DNA of 35,396 nt from Myxococcales bacterium (GTDB lineage Bacteria; Myxococcota_A; UBA9042): assembly GCA_009692465.1 (NCBI GenBank), contig SHZD01000041.1, positions 1 to 35,396 on the forward strand, read 5' to 3'. Position 1 is the first letter of the stretch. The number at the start of each line of letters is the position of its first letter. A model generated the notes under the pieces. That model did no database searches. It was not told where the DNA came from and was given only the letters and a program-made list of their open reading frames with translations. Below are positions 7,488 through 16,976 of this stretch, piece after piece. The position numbers and the translations under genes are program-made.

Positions 7488-9230
7488 TCAGCGAATCTGA
7501 TGGCGAACCGCAATAGTCTGTGCAAAGTCCAGCAGTTTTTGATTGGCCAGCCGACCACCTGACACGCGCGCCAGCCACACAGCGCCGCTCTCGTTGCCGT
7601 CTTTGCGCATTTGCACGAGAACCCGTTGATAGGCTGGAATATTGCGGTCAAGCAGCAGCCGAACCGCCTCGCACACCAGCGCTTGGTCGCGGCAGGCCAT
7701 GACTATCTGGCGGTCGATAGCCACCCAAGCAGCTTCGCGCTCAGCTGCATTAAATGACGTGCAGATGACAGTGCACGCTGCGCTGGCAATGGATAGAGGC
7801 TCTTGCAAAGCCTGCCATTTGGCCAAAGCCTCATGCGCTACGTCAGTCGCACGGTTTACTTGACCTTGCCAAGCCAAGGTCGTCGCTAGCGCTGAGCTAA
7901 CCGCAGCCGATTCGCGCGGACTGGGAGCCGCCTGTTGCGCAAGACTCTTCAGCACATCTGTTGCTGAAAAATCTCCGGCGAATGTAAGCAGCTGTGCTCG
8001 GAGCAGCTCCAGCGAAAAGCTAGCAGACCGGGAGATTTCCGCGCCACGAACACGCGCCGAGAATTCGCGAACGTTTGCTAGGTCCAGCGAACGCATCGAT
8101 TCACGCGCGCGGAGCAGCAATAGTCGTTGCTCTAGACGAATCGGCAAATCCGCTGACTGCAATTGTTGCATCGCAAGTGTGAAGCGGTTCTTGTCGCCAA
8201 TAGAAAACAGCAACTCAGCTAAACTAAGGTCAATTTCGCTGGCGCTCAGTCTGTCCCCTGCCGACTGCAACTGAACTTGGAGTTTGGCCAACAGGCTATG
8301 GGCCTCGTGCAAATGACCTGCCCGGGCCATCGCCGAGGCCCGATTGGCAATCGCCGGAATGGCGCCCTGATGCTGGCCAATTGCTACAAAATCGGCTTCG
8401 ACGCTGGCAAACAGTGCCGCCACGTCAAACGGCGGCAGGTCGTCCGCGGCAAGCAGGGCTTGGGCCAGGAGAATGCGGGCCAACTGGAGGCGGTCCCCAG
8501 CTTTGGTGGCGACGGCGTGAGCGCGCTTGAGGTGAGCGCGACAGTCCACCGATTGACCCAAGTCTCGTTCAATCATGGCTAAATTGAGCAAAGTAATCGA
8601 GAGTAACGACGCTTGACCCGTGCGCTCTGCAACCTTGAGGGCGTCGAGCAGCGCGGTCTTCGCCTCAGTCAGATGGCCAGAGCCGCGTTCCAGGTCGCCA
8701 AGCACCACCAACACGTGGCCAGCGTGGGCCGCATGGCCGTGGGCCACGAACAACTGCCCAGATTCAGTTAACAATTTGCGCGACTCAATCAGCGCTTCGC
8801 TCCTGCGCTCGGGCGGCGCCAAGCGGGTGACAAGGCGGGCGACGTTGGCGCTGGCGATGGCGTAACCAACTGGATCCGCTTCGATCGACCGCAATGCCAT
8901 GACTTCGCGGTGCAACGCCACCGCCTCACGCAAATTGCCGACCAATTCAAGCACGGCACCCAACTCCGTCATGCCCTCCAGAGTCTGACGTTGATGACCG
9001 CGTCGTTGGGCGTCGCTGATGGCAGCTCGAAGCAAGTCCTCGGCCGTGTTCAGATCGCCGGCCTGCTGGGAGCATCGAGCCTGCAATACGCGACAGACAT
9101 GCGCGTTATCAAAGGATTTTGATCGAAAATAGGCGTCGGCGGCACCTGCGGCTAACTGGCCAGCACGCGCAAACTGCCCCGATCTTGCTGCCTGCTTCGC
9201 TTGAGCGCGCAGTTCATCTGCTGTAGCCAC
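7488..9230 (-). CDS. TPR-repeat protein
   Basis: A 580-residue, Ala/Leu-rich, almost wholly helical protein with no signal peptide. Repeating helix-turn-helix units of about 34-40 residues, with small residues at the packing positions (for example QARCSQQAGDLNTAEDLLRA and ELGAVLELVGNLREAVALHR), identify tetratricopeptide repeats over most of its length. These act as protein-protein interaction scaffolds, usually in the cytoplasm. No enzymatic or DNA-binding domain is attached, so the partner is unknown. The start is GTG, placed directly after the TGA stop of the upstream lipoprotein gene (zero spacing), which implies translational coupling and an operon. Confidence 0.83.
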   Translation of the reverse strand: MATADELRAQAKQAARSGQFARAGQLAAGAADAYFRSKSFDNAHVCRVLQARCSQQAGDLNTAEDLLRAAISDAQRRGHQRQTLEGMTELGAVLELVGNLREAVALHREVMALRSIEADPVGYAIASANVARLVTRLAPPERRSEALIESRKLLTESGQLFVAHGHAAHAGHVLVVLGDLERGSGHLTEAKTALLDALKVAERTGQASLLSITLLNLAMIERDLGQSVDCRAHLKRAHAVATKAGDRLQLARILLAQALLAADDLPPFDVAALFASVEADFVAIGQHQGAIPAIANRASAMARAGHLHEAHSLLAKLQVQLQSAGDRLSASEIDLSLAELLFSIGDKNRFTLAMQQLQSADLPIRLEQRLLLLRARESMRSLDLANVREFSARVRGAEISRSASFSLELLRAQLLTFAGDFSATDVLKSLAQQAAPSPRESAAVSSALATTLAWQGQVNRATDVAHEALAKWQALQEPLSIASAACTVICTSFNAAEREAAWVAIDRQIVMACRDQALVCEAVRLLLDRNIPAYQRVLVQMRKDGNESGAVWLARVSGGRLANQKLLDFAQTIAVRHQIR

Positions 9231-10010
9231 TCAGGGATCCAACGGCAAGGGCACGGGCACAAAGAAGCGCAGGGTACAGGCTGCGGCGTGCCAATGATTC
9301 TCAGCGGGTAGGCGCACGAAGGTCTGAAACCGCGCCCAGCGCCCACAGGCAACATGCAACGGCTTATTGACAATACTTTTCAGCGCTTTCACCGGTGCCC
9401 ACCAGCCTTTCTTGAGGCTGGGCTTGAGCGCAAGTTTATACGTTGGTGACTCGTGATAGTAGTCGCACTCGTACCAAACTTGGCGAACAACCTCGACGTG
9501 TAAGATTTCGCCTTTCTGATCGGGCAGGTACAAAAGCACATCGGCGGTGATATGGCCAGTCCCTTGCACGCCTTGGATGAGCGGCGCCCATTGACCGTCG
9601 CTCCAAGTGCGCTGCTCGCCGGTTAGTTCGTCGCGGTAGCCCAATTCGGCGTCGAGCAAATCGGGGGCTAATGCGCCAACGGGCCAGTCATCGGGAACAT
9701 TGTGGATACACTTTGCAAAGTTAGGGATATCCGGGCCAACGGCATCTGTGGACGGTTTGCCAACCGGGCACGTCAGAGGCTCGGGCAAATCGAGCAAGAA
9801 TACTTTGGCCGTCGCCGCAATGTTAGCGTCAGTCTTGCCATCGGCGAGGGGTTTTCCAGTATCCACAGTCAGTTGGGCGTCTCCGGGCGGTTGCGCGAGC
9901 GAACCGGCAGCAATAGGAATCGAATCAGCACAGCCCACCAAGGCCGCCACTATCACACAACTCATTGCTATTGCGCGCTGTTTCTGCGGAAGTGGTGCCA
10001 GCCTTGCCAT
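9231..10010 (-). CDS. Putative lipoprotein of unknown function
   Basis: A 259-residue protein with a lipoprotein signal: hydrophobic CVIVAALVGC with lipobox Cys27. A short Asp/Gly/Thr-rich linker follows, then a globular region rich in Trp and Tyr. No known domain was recognised and no metal- or nucleotide-binding motif is evident. It sits between an M20 peptidase gene 8 bp upstream and the TPR gene starting at the next base, so the three are probably one transcript. A periplasmic or outer-membrane location is likely from the signal. The function is not inferable. Confidence 0.75.
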   Translation of the reverse strand: MARLAPLPQKQRAIAMSCVIVAALVGCADSIPIAAGSLAQPPGDAQLTVDTGKPLADGKTDANIAATAKVFLLDLPEPLTCPVGKPSTDAVGPDIPNFAKCIHNVPDDWPVGALAPDLLDAELGYRDELTGEQRTWSDGQWAPLIQGVQGTGHITADVLLYLPDQKGEILHVEVVRQVWYECDYYHESPTYKLALKPSLKKGWWAPVKALKSIVNKPLHVACGRWARFQTFVRLPAENHWHAAACTLRFFVPVPLPLDP

Positions 10011-10018
10011 GACCGGCG

Positions 10019-11452
10019 CTACCGCAGCACGCCGGGCTGCGCCAGTTCAGCATACAACAACACGTTGGTGGCAATTGCCTTGCGGAACACGCCCAAGTGC
10101 AGGCTTTCGTTGGGGCCGTGGGCTGTCGTCTCAGGATCCATGACACCATTAAGAATTAGCGGCAAGCCCTCGAATCGATTTCCAAAAAGCGCAACAAACG
10201 GGATCGACCCACCCACGCCAATCTGCACCATTTCGGTGCCCCACACGGCGCGATAAGCACGATTCGCCGCCGCGAAAGCTGGCCCTTGCGGCTTGTACAG
10301 CCAGCCATCGCCGGTACCGGGCAGCAATTCCAACCGTGCAGCGATCTGAGGCGGGGCAACTTTGGCCACCTGTTGAGCAAGCAACTCATGCAGTTGCGCT
10401 GCTGTTTGGCGCGGCGCCAGCCGCACAGATAGCGTCGCCGTGGCTGTCGCGCGCAGGGCGTTCTTTTTGGTCTGTTGAGTGGGCAGGGTGGTCGCCACTA
10501 CAGTGATGGCTGGTTGCAGCCACAGCCACTCCGCCCGCGGTCGCCCGCGATCGGGCAACGGCTCCAGATGATCGAGGATGTGGGCACCTTTGCGAACAAC
10601 CGCGTCTGGAATCGGCACTGCGGCTGCGGCAGCAACCTGGTCCGCCGGCCACTGCACAAGTCCAACTGTCGGTCGGCCATCGGCATCAACCAAACCCGCA
10701 ATAATCTTGCATAAACTCGTCGTAACGTCGGGCACCGCGTTGCCCCACAGCCCTGAATGCACGTCTGCCTCCAAGGCCTCGACATGCAACACCATTTCGC
10801 TCAGCCCGCGCAGCGAAATCGTCAGACCAGGGACGTCGGTCGACGGATTTTCACAATCGGTCAAGACCATGGCGTCTGCCACGAACACATTCGGAAATTC
10901 ATCCATGTAGGCTTCAAGGTGCGACGACCCGCACTCTTCCTCGCCTTCGATCACCAAGCGCAAATTGCAGGGCAGCGTACCTTTGGTGGCCAGCCACGCC
11001 TGCATCGCCGCCAAATGGGAGACCCAACCGCCCATGTCGTCAGCTGCCCCGCGGGCATACAGGCGGTCGCCAATCACGGTCGGCTCGTGGGGCGGTGTGC
11101 GCCAGACTTCGCCCTTGACCGGCTGCAGGTCGAGGTGACCGTAGACCAGCACCGTTGGCGCCGCCGGACCGGCCTGATTCCACAGCGCAGTTACCATGGG
11201 ATGGGCGCCGTCCACCTGCAAAACTCGACATTCACTGGGGTTTAGCGTGGAAAGATGCGTCGCAATTGCCTCTGCCAGTCGCGCCACGTCCGCGGTGTGG
11301 TCGGCATCGCAACTGATCGCTGGGATGCGCAAGAACGACCCGAGCAGCGCCACTGTGGCCTCAAATTGACCGGCGGCGTACTCGAGTGCGGGCTGGCAAG
11401 ATGCATGCAGGCTTGCGGTTGAGACTGCGGATTGGGCAGGTACGGATGACAT
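10019..11452 (-). CDS. M20-family zinc dipeptidase/peptidase
   Basis: A 477-residue M20 metallopeptidase that hydrolyses dipeptides or short peptides with two zinc ions. Metal and catalytic motifs are all present: GHLDLQPV (His106, Asp108), GAADDMGG (bridging Asp139), EGEEECGS (Glu171 general base, Glu172 ligand), TDCENPS (Asp199) and the C-terminal AHGPNESLHL with the last His ligand. The dimerisation/lid domain begins with DVHSGLWGN (His232), where it should be inserted. The open frame extends further upstream, but that part overlaps the HAD gene. ATG 11452 is chosen because of AAGGAG six bases before it. There is no signal peptide, so it is cytoplasmic. Confidence 0.93.
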   Translation of the reverse strand: MSSVPAQSAVSTASLHASCQPALEYAAGQFEATVALLGSFLRIPAISCDADHTADVARLAEAIATHLSTLNPSECRVLQVDGAHPMVTALWNQAGPAAPTVLVYGHLDLQPVKGEVWRTPPHEPTVIGDRLYARGAADDMGGWVSHLAAMQAWLATKGTLPCNLRLVIEGEEECGSSHLEAYMDEFPNVFVADAMVLTDCENPSTDVPGLTISLRGLSEMVLHVEALEADVHSGLWGNAVPDVTTSLCKIIAGLVDADGRPTVGLVQWPADQVAAAAAVPIPDAVVRKGAHILDHLEPLPDRGRPRAEWLWLQPAITVVATTLPTQQTKKNALRATATATLSVRLAPRQTAAQLHELLAQQVAKVAPPQIAARLELLPGTGDGWLYKPQGPAFAAANRAYRAVWGTEMVQIGVGGSIPFVALFGNRFEGLPLILNGVMDPETTAHGPNESLHLGVFRKAIATNVLLYAELAQPGVLR

Positions 11453-11458
11453 AGGCGG

Positions 11459-11464
11459 CTCCTT
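11459..11464 (-). promoter_or_regulatory. Ribosome-binding site of the M20 peptidase
   Basis: AAGGAG on the minus strand with a six-base spacer to ATG 11452. It decides the start against the longer open frame that would overlap the HAD phosphatase gene. Confidence 0.75.
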
Positions 11465-11535
11465 GGTCGGCAGAGTGCACCGGGTGAGGCGGGGAAGCAA
11501 CCAGTCTGGCAACGCAGTTTTCTGCTCAAGACCGA

Positions 11536-12054
11536 CTAAAAATCGCCGTCCGCAACTTGCAAGACGGTCAAACCCATGTCGCGCCACATGCGCACCACCT
11601 GATTGCGGTCGTCCAGCACGCACACCACCCGCCACTGGTCGCGAATGTGAGCGTCGAAGATTTCTCGTTTGATAATCGAGTCTTTGCGCGAGTCGCCCTG
11701 CGTTCGCATATGCAACGCGGCCACGGGCACTCCTACATGATCTTGTAGCCAGCGCAAGGTCGTTTGGCGACAACCGTCTGTTCGCCCAGAGCAAAAGACG
11801 ACCGCATGGCCCGCTGCCTGCAACGCGCGAACCGTCGCAATCACCGCAGGATTGGGCTCGTCGAGCTCAACTCGCGCTTCATCAAACACGTTTCGGCGGG
11901 TAGCCAATGCCACCGTACCGTCGATGTCGACGATGATCGCCGCCGGGGCATCGGCGCGCGGCGCATAGCGGTCACCAACTGAATGCACTCCAGAACCGCT
12001 GTCAGTTGGCAAGGTCGGCCTATGTTCACGCTTCGCTTGGTGTTTCGCGCTCAT
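11536..12054 (-). CDS. HAD phosphatase resembling the 3'-phosphatase domain of T4 polynucleotide kinase
   Basis: A 172-residue HAD-superfamily protein. Motif I is DIDGT (Asp43, Asp45), motif II CSGR (Ser89), and the Lys region is in RTQGDSRKDSIIK. The C-terminal block LDDRNQVVRMWRDMGLTVLQ carries the acidic motif Asp148-Asp149. This last block and the DSRKD segment are characteristic of the phosphatase half of phage T4 Pnkp, which removes 3'-phosphates or 2',3'-cyclic phosphates from nucleic acid ends. The kinase half is absent, so this is a stand-alone phosphatase domain with a roughly 35-residue polar N-terminal extension. Its substrate is unproven; RNA/DNA end repair is the family expectation. 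No strong ribosome-binding site is visible before ATG 12054. Confidence 0.85.
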   Translation of the reverse strand: MSAKHQAKREHRPTLPTDSGSGVHSVGDRYAPRADAPAAIIVDIDGTVALATRRNVFDEARVELDEPNPAVIATVRALQAAGHAVVFCSGRTDGCRQTTLRWLQDHVGVPVAALHMRTQGDSRKDSIIKREIFDAHIRDQWRVVCVLDDRNQVVRMWRDMGLTVLQVADGDF

Positions 12055-12104
12055 TCGTTGAATAACATCCCCAGCATCAAGCGGTCCTCGTTCAAGACAC
12101 CCAG

Positions 12105-13169
12105 CTACAGCAAATGAACGGGTTCACGGCCCAATTGAACACCGCAGCCCCGGTACACAACCACAGCCACGTGATCCGCAAACGCAAGCACTTCGGTCGC
12201 CGTCGCGTCGCCGCGGTTGACGATGGCCAGCGTGTGATTCATTGAAAGGCCAACTCGGCCGGTCCCATACCCCTTGGCCAAGCCGCAGCGCTCAATGAGC
12301 CACGCCGCCGACAGCTTGATCGTGCCATCTGCTCGAGGCCACTGCGGCGCGGTTTCGCCGGGTTGGGCCAAAACTGCGATGGCTTCCGTCGCTCCTGCAG
12401 AATCGAGCACCGGATTGACGAAAAACGATCCACACGAACGGCTGTTGGCATCCGCCGCGTCGATGACCATGCTCTTGGCTCGGCGCAGATTAAGCACAGT
12501 TTGGCGAACGTCGAGCAAGGAAGGCGAGTCGACAGCGGCCAACGCCTGTTTCACCTGGCTATACGCGGTACACGGCTGTCCACAAGGGTGCAGTTGGATG
12601 TCCAAACCTAACACCAGCCAGTGCCGCGGATTGCGTTTGAACAAGCTGTCGCGGTAGCTAAACTGGCATTCAGTTTGAGAAAGTGTCGAGAGTTTCTCGT
12701 TGTTTAGATCGAGAACCGACACGGCGGTGACCACTTCGGCGACCTCTTGACCGTAGGCTCCACAGTTTTGAATCGGCGCTGCCCCCGCTTGTCCCGGAAT
12801 TGCAGATAAACACTCAATGCCTTGCCAGCCATGCTCCACGGCAAAGGCCACAACATCGTCCCATTGAGCCCCAGCCGCGATCCGCAGGCGCGCAACTTGC
12901 GGTGTCACCTCAAGGACTTCGATTCCCCGATCCGCCACCACTTGCGGCTGCAACACCACGCCCGCCAACCCTTCGTCCGCGATGACGACGTTGCTGCCAC
13001 CGCCCAAGATCCAAACTGGCACGAGGTTTTGACGAGCAAAAGCCAAGGCATTGCGTGCATCTTGCGGGTGGCGCACTGGCCATAGCCAGCGTAGCGGGCC
13101 ACCTACCGCCAGCGTTGTAAGCTGAGCCGCAGGCACATCGTGCACGACGTCATCGGCGAGTTCGACCAT
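12105..13169 (-). CDS. murB: UDP-N-acetylenolpyruvoylglucosamine reductase
   Basis: A 354-residue MurB of the E. coli (type I) class. It is a cytoplasmic FAD enzyme that reduces UDP-GlcNAc-enolpyruvate to UDP-MurNAc with NADPH in peptidoglycan synthesis. The FAD-binding region includes WILGGGSNVV (GGGSN 56-60) and AIPGQAGAAPIQNCGAYG. Active-site residues are visible: Arg173 in SYRDSLFK, the proton-donor Ser248 in SCGSFFVNP, and Glu349 in GREPVHLL. The gene lies 12 bp after recQ and 50 bp before the HAD gene, in a closely packed minus-strand series. It is not in a dcw cluster. Confidence 0.96.
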   Translation of the reverse strand: MVELADDVVHDVPAAQLTTLAVGGPLRWLWPVRHPQDARNALAFARQNLVPVWILGGGSNVVIADEGLAGVVLQPQVVADRGIEVLEVTPQVARLRIAAGAQWDDVVAFAVEHGWQGIECLSAIPGQAGAAPIQNCGAYGQEVAEVVTAVSVLDLNNEKLSTLSQTECQFSYRDSLFKRNPRHWLVLGLDIQLHPCGQPCTAYSQVKQALAAVDSPSLLDVRQTVLNLRRAKSMVIDAADANSRSCGSFFVNPVLDSAGATEAIAVLAQPGETAPQWPRADGTIKLSAAWLIERCGLAKGYGTGRVGLSMNHTLAIVNRGDATATEVLAFADHVAVVVYRGCGVQLGREPVHLL

Positions 13170-13181
13170 TGACTCAGCCGC

Positions 13182-15272
13182 CTAACCTTTAGCCAATTCG
13201 ACAAGCAATTCAGTACCGTATTTGGCGACCGACTTGGGCCCCATGCCGTGGACCTGCAGCATGGCCTCACGGGTTTTGGGCCGCCGCGTTGCCAACTCGA
13301 TCAGCGTGGCGTCTGTCATCACCACAAAAGCCGGCACCGCCTCCAGACGGGCCCGGGCTTTGCGCCACGCCTTGAGTTCGCCCACTAGCGGTAGATTGAC
13401 CGGCATATCAGGCGAACTTTGTTGCTGTTTTTGCGAAGGCTTCGCCGTGCTGTGTTTTTTGGCCACCGGCTTGGTCGCCTTGGTCGCTGCCGGGGTGTCG
13501 TCGACGCGAATACCGGTGACCCAATCCAGAGGCAGTCGCGCTAACGGTGCCGCCAGCAGCGCGGTGCGAAAGCGAATGATTTGGCCATCTTTGTCCCACG
13601 TGTCATAGGTAGTTTCGACAACCCCGGCTCGTTCCATTCCATCGATGAGGGCGTCAAAGACCTTGCGGTCCAAGGCCATGGAAAAATCCTCGCGATGGAC
13701 CTTGGCGAGGCTAACCGCGCGACTCGTCGGCAAGATCTCTGCAATTTTAAGCATTTGGCGCCGCTCGGCTGGGGTTGCATCGCGCACGCGCCGCACTTGA
13801 GAATCGTCAGGTTGGCAGCGGTCGCAAATCCCACAATTAGCGCGCTTGGCTTTGTCGCCAAAATACGCAACCAGGGCGTCCATTCGACAACCGGACGCCC
13901 GCGATAAGTCGTACAGAACCTCGCATTGGCCCTCGCGATGAGCCCGCTGTCGCAGGTAAGCGGCCTGCCAGTTCAGCGCAGAACCAGGTCGCACTTGGTC
14001 ATCATTGTCAACGGTTACAGCCCCTATGCCCCACAGCTTCGCTAGGCACGCTTCAGCGGTGGCCAGCGCCAAACCGCTGTCGCGCAAGAGCTGCTCGCGC
14101 ACCGAACCGGTGGTCGGCAACGCATCAAATACCGCCTGCACCATGGTCAACGGTGGGTAATCACGCTCAAAAAACGTCTGGTGGATCCTGAGATCGACGA
14201 ACGAGTACAGCAATAGCCCTGCCGACGGCAAACCATCGCGACCGGCTCGACCGACTTCTTGGTAATAGCCTTCGACGGTGGCCGGCATGCCCAAGTGAAC
14301 TACCGTGCGAATGTTGGCTTTGTCGATGCCCATCCCAAAGGCAACGGTGGCAACGACCACATCCGATTGACCTGCCGCAAAGCGGTCTTGCACGGCGCTG
14401 CGCGCGTCCGCTTCCATTCCAGCATGGTAGTAGTCCACTTTGAAGTGGCCTTTCCAAGCCGCAGCCGCTTCCTCGACCGTTCGGCGGCTCAGACAGTAGA
14501 CAATTGCAGGCCGCCGTTCAGGGTTTTGCAGGACTTTGAGCGCCGCTGTGATGCGTTCAGCTGGATTGCGTTCGACCATTTCGAGCGCCAAGTTGTCGCG
14601 GGCAAAACCGCGGATAAAGCGTTCGCAGTCTGGCACTCCGAGCTGGTCGACAATGTCCTTTTGCACCCGCACCGTGGCCGTCGCCGTGAGCGCCACAATC
14701 GGACAATCACCGTTGGCGCGTAGTTCGGGCAGGCGTTCGCCCAACAGCCGGTAATCTGGACGAAAATCGTGTCCCCACATCGAAATGCAATGGGCTTCGT
14801 CAATCGCGATGAGTTTGGGCGGTCGCTGCATCAGGCGGGGCACAAAACCAGCTACCCGCAATCGTTCGGGCGCTACCAGCAGGAAATCGAGGTCGCCATC
14901 CAGCCAGCGCCGCAGTGCATACTGCGAATCACCGCGGCCTCGACCCGAGTGGATGCGCTCGCAGCGCAGACCCAACGCCTGCAGTTTGGCGTTTTGGTCC
15001 TCCATCAGGGCAATTAACGGCGATATCACCAAGGTAGGTCCGCGCAACAGCCCAGGAAGTTGATAACACAGCGATTTTCCGCCCCCGGTCGGCATCACCA
15101 ACAGGGCGTCGCGTCCGGCAGTAACATGCTCAATGACTTCGCGTTGGTGGGGGCGAAACGACTGCAGGCGAAAGCGACTGCGCAGCGTGGCCAGCACTGG
15201 ATCGGCCAGCGTCGGCGGCCCGTCGACCTTGGGTGCGGACAGGTCGTAGCGGGTCGGATCGGTAGCGTGCAT
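13182..15272 (-). CDS. recQ: ATP-dependent DNA helicase RecQ
   Basis: A superfamily 2 3'-5' helicase for recombination and repair. With the ATG at 15272 it has 696 residues. Motif I is MPTGGGKS (near residue 60-67), motif II IDEAH (about 156-161) with the aromatic-rich loop CISMWGHDFRPDY, then LTATAT, and motif VI QEVGRAGRDG. The zinc module has all four cysteines (GCRMDAL and CGICDRC). A winged-helix RQC region follows, then a Lys/Gln-rich linker and a C-terminal HRDC domain ending GPKSVAKYGTELLVEL. The frame is open to 15419, but that extension is low-complexity and overlaps the divergent lipoprotein gene, so the internal ATG is preferred. No good ribosome-binding site marks either start. 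A RecQ-tail-like protein lies 4 kb away at 19575-20393. Confidence 0.94.
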   Translation of the reverse strand: MHATDPTRYDLSAPKVDGPPTLADPVLATLRSRFRLQSFRPHQREVIEHVTAGRDALLVMPTGGGKSLCYQLPGLLRGPTLVISPLIALMEDQNAKLQALGLRCERIHSGRGRGDSQYALRRWLDGDLDFLLVAPERLRVAGFVPRLMQRPPKLIAIDEAHCISMWGHDFRPDYRLLGERLPELRANGDCPIVALTATATVRVQKDIVDQLGVPDCERFIRGFARDNLALEMVERNPAERITAALKVLQNPERRPAIVYCLSRRTVEEAAAAWKGHFKVDYYHAGMEADARSAVQDRFAAGQSDVVVATVAFGMGIDKANIRTVVHLGMPATVEGYYQEVGRAGRDGLPSAGLLLYSFVDLRIHQTFFERDYPPLTMVQAVFDALPTTGSVREQLLRDSGLALATAEACLAKLWGIGAVTVDNDDQVRPGSALNWQAAYLRQRAHREGQCEVLYDLSRASGCRMDALVAYFGDKAKRANCGICDRCQPDDSQVRRVRDATPAERRQMLKIAEILPTSRAVSLAKVHREDFSMALDRKVFDALIDGMERAGVVETTYDTWDKDGQIIRFRTALLAAPLARLPLDWVTGIRVDDTPAATKATKPVAKKHSTAKPSQKQQQSSPDMPVNLPLVGELKAWRKARARLEAVPAFVVMTDATLIELATRRPKTREAMLQVHGMGPKSVAKYGTELLVELAKG

Positions 15273-15395
15273 GGCCGTAGTGGACAATAAGCCGGTTGGT
15301 TTGGCAACAGGAATAACGGAGCTTGTTGGCAAATTGGCCAGTGACGGCGCGTCGGCAAGCGCGCTAGACTGAGGCAGCTTTGAGCTGGAGGACCG

Positions 15396-16907
15396 ATGCG
15401 AATTCGCGTTGCACTGCATCTATTGACGGCCGCCTTGGTGGCCGCCAGCTGCACGGCCGAACCGTCGGGCAATGCTGGCGTCGTACCCATTGATGCCGGA
15501 AGCGCTTTTGCCGCCGACGGCGCCTTGACCGCGGGGGACGCCGTCGCTTCCGCAGACACGGCAAGCAAGGCGGACACTGCAGACAGTGCTCCGAGCGAAA
15601 TAGTCGCCGATGGCCAGACCGCCGACGTAATTGCAAACCCTGTCGACACCGCTGCAACTGGAGTTGATCAGATGGCAGGCGATGCCGCAGTTGTCGACAG
15701 CGCCCCTGTCGCGGATTCTGGCCCTGTTGTGGACGTCACCGTGGCCCCTGACGCCGCGCCAACCGCTGATGGCACAGTTGCCGGAGATGTTGGAGCACCG
15801 CAGGAAATTGGACCCAGCCCCAATCCTGCGGTCGACCAATGGGGGCCCTATCCTGTTGGAACCCGTGTGAAAAACTGGATCGACGCTTCGCGCAACAATC
15901 GGCCTGTAACCACCCGATTGTGGTACCCGATTGTAGAAAAGTCCGGCGACAAGGCTACCTATCTCGACGCGATTGTTATCAAAGTGGCTGGTAAAGCGAT
16001 CGACAAAGGCAGCGCCGACAAGGCCAAAGGTCCGTTTCCAATCGTGATGTTTTCGCATGGTTTCAAGGGCATCAACTGGCAGTCCTATGATTTTACCGAG
16101 TATCTTGCCAGTCATGGCTACGTAGTTGCCGCACCCGATCACTTCGGCAACACCTTGCTGGACGTCTCGGTAACCAAGGAAGTCGAGTCCAAGTCGGCGC
16201 TGGAGCGACCTCTCGATTTGCGCTTCGCCTATGACGAATTGGTCAAACTCAATGGCGCTGGCGGCGGCGATTTCGAGGGCCTGCTCGACTTGGGCAAAGT
16301 CGCCGTGACCGGCCATTCCTTTGGCGGCTACACCGCACTGGTGGCCGGTGGCGGTACCGTCGACGTCGATTTTGCCAAAAAGGGCTGCGAAACGGCGAGC
16401 AACATGCTGTGCAAAGGCGGCTACATGAATTATTGGCCCAATGGCACAGTCATCAAATTGCCCAAGCCGATTCCTGGCCTCAAAGCTGCGATCTGTTTGG
16501 CCCCAGGCTTTCATGTCGCCTTTGGTAAACTGGGCCTCGCCACCGTGAACGTACCCACCATGGTCTTTGGCGGTTCGCTGGATGGCACCACCCCGGTCGC
16601 CAGCGATATCACCCCTATTTACAACGACTTGCCAGTCGCCAAAGCCAAAGTCGTCATTACTGGCGCTGGCCACATGAGCTACACCAACGTCTGCTCGCTG
16701 CCGCCGGCCCAGTTTGTGCCTGAACTCAAGGACATGTGCTTCAAGCCTGGCATGATTGACGGCGCCAAGGCCTTCGCTCTGACGGACGCTTACACCATGG
16801 CGTGGCTCAATCGCTGGCTCAAAGGCGACTTGGCGATGAATGCTTTGCTTACCAAGGAGTTGGGCAGCAAGTTTGCGGCTGCGCAAGTCTCCAACCAAGG
16901 ATTTTGA
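15396..16907 (+). CDS. Lipoprotein with alpha/beta-hydrolase (PAF-acetylhydrolase/dienelactone-hydrolase-like) domain
   Basis: A 503-residue protein. GGAGG lies a few bases before ATG 15396. The signal ends in VAASC with lipobox Cys19. Residues 20-145 form an Ala/Asp/Thr-rich spacer of the type common in surface lipoproteins of this lineage. The catalytic domain runs from about 150 to 503: oxyanion strand FPIVMFSHGFKG, nucleophile elbow GHSFGG with Ser308, a candidate Asp in FGGSLDGTTP, and His in GAGHMSY. This matches serine esterases of the platelet-activating-factor acetylhydrolase or dienelactone hydrolase type. The substrate is unknown, and an extracytoplasmic esterase/lipase role is inferred. 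It is divergent from recQ across a short shared upstream region. Confidence 0.88.
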   Translation: MRIRVALHLLTAALVAASCTAEPSGNAGVVPIDAGSAFAADGALTAGDAVASADTASKADTADSAPSEIVADGQTADVIANPVDTAATGVDQMAGDAAVVDSAPVADSGPVVDVTVAPDAAPTADGTVAGDVGAPQEIGPSPNPAVDQWGPYPVGTRVKNWIDASRNNRPVTTRLWYPIVEKSGDKATYLDAIVIKVAGKAIDKGSADKAKGPFPIVMFSHGFKGINWQSYDFTEYLASHGYVVAAPDHFGNTLLDVSVTKEVESKSALERPLDLRFAYDELVKLNGAGGGDFEGLLDLGKVAVTGHSFGGYTALVAGGGTVDVDFAKKGCETASNMLCKGGYMNYWPNGTVIKLPKPIPGLKAAICLAPGFHVAFGKLGLATVNVPTMVFGGSLDGTTPVASDITPIYNDLPVAKAKVVITGAGHMSYTNVCSLPPAQFVPELKDMCFKPGMIDGAKAFALTDAYTMAWLNRWLKGDLAMNALLTKELGSKFAAAQVSNQGF

Positions 16908-16976
16908 CAGCCGACGCGCAGCCCACCGTGCCTGCCGTCGCGTGCGTTTGCGACCGTTTGGCCGCACAATCTGGCC

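Noticed and set aside
11453-11794. Longer M20 peptidase start
   Set aside because: The extension overlaps the HAD phosphatase gene out of frame, while ATG 11452 has a strong AAGGAG.
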